Positions 15,508 through 20,142 of a DNA stretch of 22,812 nucleotides are shown here, piece after piece. How positions within the stretch are numbered: the first letter of the stretch is position 1; each line of letters opens with the position of its first letter. The notes below the pieces were generated by a model, which did not search any database, was not told the origin of the DNA, and saw only the letters and a program-made list of their open reading frames with translations. The translations under genes were made by a program, and so were the position numbers. Source of the stretch: Sphingomonas sp. (lineage in GTDB: Bacteria > Pseudomonadota > Alphaproteobacteria > Sphingomonadales > Sphingomonadaceae); NCBI GenBank assembly GCA_013812805.1, contig JACCSV010000107.1, forward strand, positions 1-22,812, read 5' to 3'.

Positions 15508-15837
15508 GGTCGAACCGTTAGAGCCGGAGGGAGCGGGTCGCAGGTCGGCATTTCATGGCCGTCTACGCAGAACCGGACTGACCGCTTCCGGCCATTAGGC
15601 GTCACTCGGGTTCAGCAACGCTGGAACGTCTGGGACTGGCCGTAAGCGGACCGGCAGCATTGAAGCGATGCCACCGAAAAAGCGGCCGTTCATTCAGCCA
15701 ACGGCCCGATGGCTGCTTTCGACCCATTGCGGACATCAGGGCGAGAGGGCAAATGCCTAGATCAGTTCCCTGGGCATGACCGTATCATGTGGCAGCGCCT
15801 TAGCTGACCACGGACAGAAGCAAGTAACCAGCGGCAG
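15508..15837. other. 330-bp intergenic stretch, repeat debris, left flank of the mobile element
   Basis: No supportable gene. It contains a perfect 7-bp hairpin GGCCGTT (15684-15690) / AACGGCC (15700-15706), a dispersed repeat at 15708-15741, and non-repetitive sequence up to the target duplication at 15838. The 70-residue minus-strand frame at 15757-15969 crosses the terminal repeat and is not credible. Confidence 0.55.
15708..15741. repeat. dispersed sphingomonad-type repeat, copy B
   Basis: GCTGCTTTCGACCCATTGCG followed by GACATCAGGG is an imperfect direct copy of the segment at 12019-12051, which has CCGCTTTCGACCCTTGGCCG followed by ACATTGGG. Confidence 0.55.
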
Positions 15838-15845
15838 GACTAACC
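15838..15845. repeat. left copy of 8-bp target-site duplication
   Basis: GACTAACC directly abuts the left terminal repeat. The sequence directly outside the right terminal repeat (19835-19842) is GAATAACC: 7 of 8 identical. Eight or nine bases is the duplication size made by IS1-family elements. Confidence 0.65.
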
Positions 15846-15865
15846 GGTAGTGGGTCAGTTTGAAA
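15846..15865 (+). repeat. left terminal inverted repeat of the IS1-type element
   Basis: GGTAGTGGGTCAGTTTGAAA, exactly the reverse complement of 19815-19834. It begins with GGT like the ends of IS1 itself. A TTG at 15860 inside it is an in-frame alternative start for the first cargo gene. Confidence 0.85.
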
Positions 15866-15910
15866 TCGCCGACCTTGACCCGGACTGCTTGTGAGCCGAT
15901 CTTTAGCGGC

Positions 15911-16216
15911 ATGAAACCAAATGTTCCTACGCGCGGCGGCGGGCCGCAGGGCTTATCCGAAGGTGCCAAGGTGATCTTGCGTCATTTCCGTGACACCGGT
16001 GCGGAACAGCTTGCATATGAGTACCCCGCGACAATCGCCGCATTGTTTTCCGATCCGCAGCAATGTGAGGATGCTCTAGAAGAGCTATATAGTGAGGGTT
16101 TAATCGAACTTGGGGCCGAACTGCCTCGCCACATCCCAGTGTCAAATCGCGTGCGGGCGGCGGCCATCACCCTTGAGGGTTTGCGGTTGATCGAGCGTGG
16201 CGATCTTGATCTCTAA
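15911..16216 (+). CDS. small protein, possible winged helix (element cargo)
   Basis: 101 residues from the ATG at 15911. I do not recognise the family. The order of predicted elements is a helix (LSEGAKVILRHFRDTG, about 15-30), a second and third helix (ATIAALFSDPQQCEDALEEL, about 40-59), then YSEGLIELGAEL and, near the end, a stretch reading AAAITLEGLRLIERGDLDL. A 'helix, helix-turn-helix, beta hairpin' of this kind, with a DALEELYSEGLI recognition-helix pattern, resembles small winged-helix DNA-binding proteins. An in-frame TTG at 15860 would add 17 residues but lies inside the terminal repeat. The stop at 16216 overlaps the next gene by 20 bp. As the first gene in the element it could be a regulator of the unit; this is inference. 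Confidence 0.65.
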   Translation: MKPNVPTRGGGPQGLSEGAKVILRHFRDTGAEQLAYEYPATIAALFSDPQQCEDALEELYSEGLIELGAELPRHIPVSNRVRAAAITLEGLRLIERGDLDL

Positions 16217-16430
16217 GCACCCCAAGCGCCCGCGCGATCCGAACCAGTTGGCGAAGCTGATAGCCGATATTGCGACGGGTGAGGTGAACGAAGCCGACGA
16301 GACAACATTCGCTAAGCGAGCCAGCAAGGCAGGTAGCAAGGGCGGTCCAGCTCGTGCCGCAAGCCTCACGCCAGAACAGCGATCAGAAATCGCGCGTGCT
16401 GGAGCGTCGGCGCGTTGGAAAAAGAGCTAA
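16197..16430 (+). CDS. small basic protein with a KGG-type motif (element cargo)
   Basis: 77 residues from a GTG at 16197, which overlaps the end of the preceding gene by 20 bp in another frame; a TTG at 16206 is an alternative. The N-terminal part, HPKRPRDPNQLAKLIADIAT, looks like a conserved block, and the C-terminal part reads AGSKGGPARAASLTPEQRSE followed by IARAGASARWKKS. The latter is the KGG stress-protein-like pattern (S-K-G-G-x-A-R ... L-T-P-E-Q-R ... I-A-R-x-A ... A-R-W), whose Lys/Arg-rich C-terminus could bind nucleic acid. I recall similar small proteins in many alphaproteobacteria without an assigned function. Its stop (TAA, 16428-16430) overlaps that of the convergent unknown gene by 4 bp. 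Function unknown. Confidence 0.75.
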   Translation: MAILISKHPKRPRDPNQLAKLIADIATGEVNEADETTFAKRASKAGSKGGPARAASLTPEQRSEIARAGASARWKKS

Positions 16431-16918
16431 GCCGCCTCTTCCCCCTCGTCGAAAAGCCCATTGGCAATTTTCATTTCTTCGACGTCATCTTCAAAATTCA
16501 GAATGATTTGAATCGGCTCTTCGACGGGATGCGCCTCATTGTAATGCTCGGCTTTCATCGCAAGGGCGTAGCAATCACTCTGGATTGAACGGCGCTCCTG
16601 CTGAATGCTCTTTTCCACATGGGTGCGCGGTGCGTCATCAATGTCTGCCCACACGAAAAGCGGAACGCCATTGTCCCCCTTCTGGCGGACTGGAATGTTG
16701 GCGCGATACTCCCGCCCGGCCTTATCGATCCGCTTTTCTTCACGGAGCGAGTCCGCCAAGTCTTTCGCCAAGCTGGCGCTCAAGTCGATAGGTCTTGGTG
16801 CCCATAGCTGATGGGACAACGCCCATGCGGCAACCTCCTTTAGATCGACGGGATCGGTAGAAACCTGATCCCGATAGCGTTTCCAGATGTCTCTGATCTG
16901 CTCTTTGTAATTTGCCAT
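16427..16918 (-). CDS. 163-residue conserved-looking protein, partner of the XRE-ImmA gene (element cargo)
   Basis: The protein starts MANYKEQIRDIWKRYRDQV and has no signal peptide or membrane helix. It is helical and charged: an N-terminal part containing DLKEVAAWALSHQLWAPRP, a middle RANIPVRQKGDNGVPLFVWADIDDAPR that looks like a beta hairpin, and an acidic C-terminus (NFEDDVEEMKIANGLFDEGEEAA). I recognise no catalytic motif. It follows the XRE-ImmA gene by 13 bp on the same strand, so the two are almost certainly one transcript and may form a regulator/partner pair; ImmA-type proteases often act on a partner repressor or antitoxin. Possible roles as substrate, toxin or accessory factor are inference only. 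It converges with the KGG-type gene. Confidence 0.8.
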   Translation of the reverse strand: MANYKEQIRDIWKRYRDQVSTDPVDLKEVAAWALSHQLWAPRPIDLSASLAKDLADSLREEKRIDKAGREYRANIPVRQKGDNGVPLFVWADIDDAPRTHVEKSIQQERRSIQSDCYALAMKAEHYNEAHPVEEPIQIILNFEDDVEEMKIANGLFDEGEEAA

Positions 16919-16931
16919 TTGCCTTCAATCC

Positions 16932-18044
16932 TCAATCCACGGGCACCAGATCGCCCCAGCCGTCCATCATCATCGCGCCCGCCAAGTAGTCGCGGACCTT
17001 GACCAAGTGCTTACGGAGAAAATCATACCTTCCCATCCGTCGTTGGAGCTGACCTACGACTAGGCCCGGGTGAACTTCATTCCGCTTGGCAAATGCCAGC
17101 ACTTCCCGCTCGGCGAAGAACGGGCGTTTCCGAAGATAGAAAGAAGTCAGCTTATCGTCTGACACGCAGAAATCGGCGGCTTCAGTATCGGCAATCCGTT
17201 CTTCTTCGTTGACGGCCTTGGCGGGGTCAGCCTCCATGTCATAGTCAACGATGGCCGCATCTTTTCCGTGCCCATGCAGGACGTGAGCGCACTCATGTCG
17301 CAGGACAAACCAGAAATTGTCGATCCGATCGAAGCGGAGAGTCAAACCGATGACCGGCGAGGTTCCTTTGAGCCAGAGACAAACACCATCAATCTTGCTG
17401 CCAGGTAGAGCTTCAACGACAACAAAACGAACTCCAGCCTGATCCAGCAAACGTGGCACAAGGCGCACATTGGCAGGATCGTCGCGCAGCTTCGCAAATG
17501 CCTGTATCGCCTCTTCCAGCTTTGCCCGGTCATAGCGGGGCGTCATCATCTCCCCCGCAATCTGCCGAACGCGGTAAAGCCAAACCAGCTGTTCTCCGGT
17601 CAGAGAGCCTTCCGTAGTTTTCCGAGCAGCATGGCGCATTTGCGCGACGCTATCGAGGCTATTAACTCCAAAAAATCGGCAAAGCTCGCTATGGGCGTTG
17701 ACGCCATCGGCGCTCTTGATCCAGCCGCGTTTTGCCATCGCACGAAGCGGATAGCTGGACTGTGCAAAAGCCCGCTCCCTAACGCCTGCATCCGGTTCCG
17801 GGGCATTTTGCAGGCTCCATTTTGCTTGAAGGTCGGCAAACTCTTCAGCTGGCCTGTCGAAGGCTGCCGCCAATAACTTGGCAGCCTCTGGAGTGATGGG
17901 ACTTTTGGAATTTACGATCTGGTTGACGGTGCTGCCAGCAACACCCATCACATAAGCGAGCTCGGCCTGCGTCCATCCTCGATCCTGCATCATTGCTTTC
18001 ACATGGTCTCCGGGTTTTTGCACTTCCATCTCTTTGATCGCCAT
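16932..18044 (-). CDS. XRE-family HTH plus ImmA/IrrE metallopeptidase fusion (element cargo)
   Basis: 370 residues from the ATG at 18042-18044, with a G-run ribosome site (GGGGGGGCAGATT) just upstream; a longer in-frame start at 18089 is rejected for lack of one. Residues about 12-67 are a HigA/Cro-type helix-turn-helix (DHVKAMMQDRGWTQAELAYV, then MGVAGSTVNQIVNSKSPITP). The C-terminal half carries the COG2856 zinc-peptidase motif HECAH (His250, Glu251, His254) in VLRHECAHVLHGHG, followed by acidic NEEERIADTEAADFCVSDD, where the third ligand should be. Fusions of this kind act as repressors and as proteases that cleave a repressor or antitoxin after stress; ImmA of ICEBs1 de-represses its mobile element this way. 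The gene is divergent from the transposase across a 123-bp spacer with an inverted repeat, so control of transposition is a fair inference. Toxin-antitoxin or anti-phage roles are alternatives. Confidence 0.88.
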   Translation of the reverse strand: MAIKEMEVQKPGDHVKAMMQDRGWTQAELAYVMGVAGSTVNQIVNSKSPITPEAAKLLAAAFDRPAEEFADLQAKWSLQNAPEPDAGVRERAFAQSSYPLRAMAKRGWIKSADGVNAHSELCRFFGVNSLDSVAQMRHAARKTTEGSLTGEQLVWLYRVRQIAGEMMTPRYDRAKLEEAIQAFAKLRDDPANVRLVPRLLDQAGVRFVVVEALPGSKIDGVCLWLKGTSPVIGLTLRFDRIDNFWFVLRHECAHVLHGHGKDAAIVDYDMEADPAKAVNEEERIADTEAADFCVSDDKLTSFYLRKRPFFAEREVLAFAKRNEVHPGLVVGQLQRRMGRYDFLRKHLVKVRDYLAGAMMMDGWGDLVPVD

Positions 18045-18119
18045 AATCTGCCCCCCCTGCGCGGAGAGCATGCCACACCGCCGCGCCAAGGTAAATAGTG
18101 AAATTCAGGATCGGTGAAA

Positions 18120-18156
18120 CTGACCTTTATGCTTGACTAGTGGTTGGAAAGGTCAG
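18120..18156. promoter_or_regulatory. operator-like inverted repeat between XRE-ImmA and transposase
   Basis: CTGACCTTT (18120-18128) and AAAGGTCAG (18148-18156) are perfect 9-bp reverse complements separated by 19 bp, nearly two helix turns apart, as suits a dimeric HTH repressor. A possible -35 box TTGACT (18133-18138) for the transposase gene lies between the arms, so binding would cover the promoter; the -10 match (GATAGA, 18156-18161) is poor. The left arm extends to AAACTGACC (18117-18125), identical to the core of the element's terminal repeats. Confidence 0.55.
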
Positions 18157-18167
18157 ATAGAGAATGC

Positions 18168-19046
18168 ATGAACAGGCTGACCATCGAAGAGCGCGCGCGC
18201 ATCCTGCATCTCCTGTGTGAAGGCATGAGCATTCGGGCAATCACGCGACTGACAGGGACGAGCAAGAACACTGTTGCCAAGCTGCTGATAGACGCGGGCA
18301 AGGCGTGTGCCGCCTACCACGATGCCAACGTCCGCAACGTGAAGGCATCTCGCGTCCAAGTCGATGAAATATGGTCGTTCACCTATGCCAAGCAAAAGAA
18401 CGTCCCGACCGCGAAAGACGCGCCGGAAGGCGCTGGCGACACTTGGACGTGGACTGCGCTCGACGCTGACACAAAACTGATCGTTTCCTATCTCGTTGGC
18501 GGTCGCGATGCTGAATACGCCATGTGGTTCATGGACGACTTGCGCAGCCGGCTCGCCAACCGCGTCCAACTGACCAGCGACGGGCATCGCGCATATCTGG
18601 AAGCCGTCGAGGGTGCGTTCGGCTCCGATGTGGATTTCGCGCAACTCGTCAAAATCTACGGCGCATCGGTTGGTTCGCCGGGCCGTTACAGCCCCGGCGA
18701 ATGCATTGGCACGAAGAAATTTCGCGTTATGGGCAGTCCGGACGCGGGCCACGTTTCAACTAGCTACGTCGAGCGCCAGAACCTAACCATGCGGATGCAC
18801 ATGCGCCGTTTCACTCGGCTCACAAATGCGTTCTCGAAGAAGATCGAAAACCACGCTCACGCAGTCGCGCTTCACATGATGTATTACAACTTCGTCCGCA
18901 TCCATCAGACGCTGCGCGTCACGCCAGCTATGGCCGCTGGCGTTAGCGATCGGCTTTGGGAGATTGGCGATATTGTTTCGCTGATTGAAAAGGCGGAAAG
19001 TCGCGTGCCTACGATGCGCGGGCCTTACAAGCGCCAAGCGAGTTAA
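18168..19046 (+). CDS. IS1-type DDE transposase
   Basis: 292 residues from the ATG at 18168; a TTG at 18144 in the same frame lies inside the operator-like repeat and is less likely. The N-terminus is a helix-turn-helix (ERARILHLLCEGMSIRAITR, then LTGTSKNTVAKLL, about residues 8-41). The catalytic acids are visible as Asp66 in QVDEIWSF, Asp138 in TSDGHRAY and Glu202 in YVERQNLTMR. The VDEIWSF and YVERQNLTMRMHMRRFTRLT motifs parallel DEMWSF and IERKNLTLRTRIKRLARKT of IS1 transposase (InsB), which is the basis for the family call. Unlike IS1, it is one uninterrupted frame with no frameshift and no N-terminal zinc ribbon. No inactivating change is seen. It is the only transposase between the 20-bp inverted repeats and should act on them. 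Confidence 0.93.
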   Translation: MNRLTIEERARILHLLCEGMSIRAITRLTGTSKNTVAKLLIDAGKACAAYHDANVRNVKASRVQVDEIWSFTYAKQKNVPTAKDAPEGAGDTWTWTALDADTKLIVSYLVGGRDAEYAMWFMDDLRSRLANRVQLTSDGHRAYLEAVEGAFGSDVDFAQLVKIYGASVGSPGRYSPGECIGTKKFRVMGSPDAGHVSTSYVERQNLTMRMHMRRFTRLTNAFSKKIENHAHAVALHMMYYNFVRIHQTLRVTPAMAAGVSDRLWEIGDIVSLIEKAESRVPTMRGPYKRQAS

Positions 19047-19181
19047 GCCGGAAAAACACCTATTTGATTCATAACGATTTACCCCAGTCTTAGATTTGAA
19101 AGTCGCCAAAGTGACCGGGAATCGCCATGGTATGCGCGTTTTAGACGGATATCCACTTATCTAGAAACCGTTGCATTCCCA

Positions 19182-19196
19182 TGTGCATTATGCACA
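19182..19196. promoter_or_regulatory. 15-bp palindrome upstream of the HicB-like gene
   Basis: TGTGCATTATGCACA is a perfect palindrome around one central base, about 90 bp before the HicB-like start. It has the form of an operator for a small dimeric repressor such as an antitoxin. A second, shorter inverted repeat AGGTT-AATC-AACCT follows at 19222-19235. No protein can be assigned from sequence alone. Confidence 0.5.
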
Positions 19197-19253
19197 AGGC
19201 CGAGTTGAAAACACGCGTTAGAGGTTAATCAACCTAATTTCGGCATGTTTTCC

Positions 19254-19279
19254 GGGCACCTGGTTAGTGCCCAAAGGAG
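19254..19279 (+). promoter_or_regulatory. hairpin and strong ribosome-binding site before the HicB-like gene
   Basis: GGGCAC (19254-19259) pairs with GTGCCC (19267-19272) around a 7-nt loop, immediately followed by AAGGAG (19274-19279), 6 nt before the ATG at 19286. This is the best Shine-Dalgarno match in the element and fixes the start. The hairpin touching it could influence translation of the pair or shield the mRNA end. Confidence 0.6.
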
Positions 19280-19285
19280 CAAAGA

Positions 19286-19600
19286 ATGTCCATTATCCGA
19301 CTCAACGCCAACATTGCGTGGATGGCTGAGCGGGGAGCAGATTCCAATCACTGGATTGGAATTTGCGACGTGCTTGGCATTTCGACGGAGGCGGATTCGC
19401 TGGATGAGTTGCACGGCCTGATTCCGGAAGCCATCCACCTATTGATGGTGGATTTGGTTGAGGATGACGACCTCGACGAGTTTCTGCAGGATCGCGGTTG
19501 GACCGCATCCCAAGAAGAAACTGACGGTGACTTTGAAGTGAAGGTTCCGTGGTTCCTTGTGGCGGGCGGAACTGATGGTCAGTCGCGACACATTAATTAA
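19286..19600 (+). CDS. HicB-like (DUF1902-type) putative antitoxin (element cargo)
   Basis: 104 residues with a strong ribosome site. The N-terminal 60 residues follow the HicB/DUF1902 partial RNase-H-like pattern: a beta strand (IIRLNANIAWM), a short turn and second strand with HWIGICDVLGISTEADSLDE in place of the typical W-V-A-x-s-x-D-V-P-G-L-x-T-E-A-x-T, then a helix (LDELHGLIPEAIHLLMVDLV). The C-terminus is acidic then beta-like (FEVKVPWFLVAGG) and carries no ribbon-helix-helix. In HicAB pairs HicB binds and blocks HicA and often represses the operon. Here it comes first and overlaps the HicA-like gene by 26 bp, the reverse of classical hicA-hicB order. Antitoxin role is inferred from family and pairing. 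Confidence 0.75.
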   Translation: MSIIRLNANIAWMAERGADSNHWIGICDVLGISTEADSLDELHGLIPEAIHLLMVDLVEDDDLDEFLQDRGWTASQEETDGDFEVKVPWFLVAGGTDGQSRHIN

Positions 19601-19805
19601 CGCGATTAGGTCTAAAGGCTTTCACTTTAAGCGCCAGACGGAGCGAATAGAGCTCTACAAGCAAAAGGGAACGACTAAGCGCGTCGAAGTCCGCAAACGC
19701 GACCTCTTCGAGCGTCGAAGCGCCGTTCACATTCTGAAGACCGCTGGTTTCACAGATGCCGAGGTTCGCGAGTTCCTTGGGGAGTGCGACCACACACGCC
19801 ACTAA
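19575..19805 (+). CDS. HicA-like small protein lacking the usual catalytic histidine (element cargo)
   Basis: 76 residues from the ATG at 19575, which has GGCGGA about 5 nt upstream; an upstream TTG at 19557 is less likely. The outline follows HicA, a double-stranded-RNA-binding-fold mRNA interferase: a first helix (DTLINAIRSKGF), strands FHFKRQTERIELYKQ and KRVEVRKRDLF, and a last helix with AVHILKTAGFTDAEVREFL. HicA toxins carry a GSH(H) motif whose His is needed for RNA cleavage; here the matching place reads TER and no His is present, so the protein may be an inactive or altered relative. It overlaps the HicB-like gene by 26 bp, indicating coupled translation. The stop is only 9 bp before the right terminal repeat. 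Confidence 0.72.
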   Translation: MVSRDTLINAIRSKGFHFKRQTERIELYKQKGTTKRVEVRKRDLFERRSAVHILKTAGFTDAEVREFLGECDHTRH

Positions 19806-19814
19806 CGGCACATT

Positions 19815-19834
19815 TTTCAAACTGACCCACTACC
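19815..19834 (-). repeat. right terminal inverted repeat of the IS1-type element
   Basis: TTTCAAACTGACCCACTACC, the exact reverse complement of 15846-15865. The next base outside also pairs by chance with the left flank because the target duplication starts with G and ends with C. Confidence 0.85.
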
Positions 19835-19842
19835 GAATAACC
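19835..19842. repeat. right copy of 8-bp target-site duplication
   Basis: GAATAACC, differing from the left copy GACTAACC at one position (A for C). Confidence 0.65.
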
Positions 19843-20142
19843 GAGTGACTTGACACAATGGCCCATTACAGAAGCGGACATTAGCGAGCTCGACGAAAGC
19901 GCCGCCCGACCTGGTTTAGCTTCAGCCGCACGAATGCAATCGCGCAGTCGGAGCACTCCCCCCGAAAGCGTTTCAGTAGAACGTGACGACTGTTGCATCT
20001 AAACCACAACGCCTTTCAATCGGCACCCCCTAGCAAGACGGTTCTTGCTCCCCCGGTTGTTTGCGACATTCTCGTCCCTTGTTCAGGTGCATCGCGCCGC
20101 TTTGACGGCATCGTGACGGCACCTTCCGAAAGGGGGCTCTCA
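19843..20142. other. 300-bp intergenic stretch upstream of the TonB-dependent receptor
   Basis: No gene is supportable. AAGCGGACATT at 19872-19882 is another piece of the dispersed repeat. The remaining 260 bp should contain the receptor promoter, but I see no convincing -35/-10 pair and no Fur-like palindrome; TTGACA at 19850-19855 has no -10 partner. The frame that extends the receptor back to 19993 has no signal peptide at its start and is rejected. Confidence 0.5.
20129..20136 (+). promoter_or_regulatory. ribosome-binding site fixing the TonB-dependent receptor start
   Basis: AAAGGGGG ends 6 nt before the ATG at 20143, directly upstream of the signal peptide, and therefore decides between this start and the longer frame from 19993. 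Confidence 0.65.

Larger units (their letters stand above)
15846..19834. mobile_element. 3,989-bp IS1-family element carrying six passenger genes (putative transporter IS)
   Basis: The unit is delimited by perfect 20-bp inverted terminal repeats and an 8-bp imperfect target duplication. It contains one intact IS1-type DDE transposase (18168-19046) and no second transposase, so it is not a composite transposon. The other genes are two small plus-strand genes, a two-gene minus-strand unit (XRE-ImmA fusion and a 163-residue unknown) divergent from the transposase, and a HicB-like/HicA-like pair after it. Every gene lies wholly between the repeats and the inside is visibly less GC-rich than the flanking core genes. 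Ordinary IS1 is under 1 kb; I recall that the ISMhu11 group of this family includes elements of several kilobases with passenger genes, which this would match. Intact ends and transposase suggest it could still move; the mismatch in the duplication suggests the insertion is not very recent. Confidence 0.8.

Noticed and set aside
15846..19834. CRISPR array or phage explanation for the low-GC cargo region
   Set aside because: There are no regularly spaced direct repeats, no cas genes, and no integrase, terminase or structural phage genes; inverted ends plus a DDE transposase explain the region.
19850..19872. TTGACA as a -35 box for the TonB-dependent receptor
   Set aside because: No acceptable -10 hexamer occurs 16-19 bp downstream and it is nearly 300 bp from the start codon.
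19993..20142. 50-residue N-terminal extension of the TonB-dependent receptor
   Set aside because: A clear signal peptide with its own ribosome site starts at 20143; the extension would bury the signal peptide.
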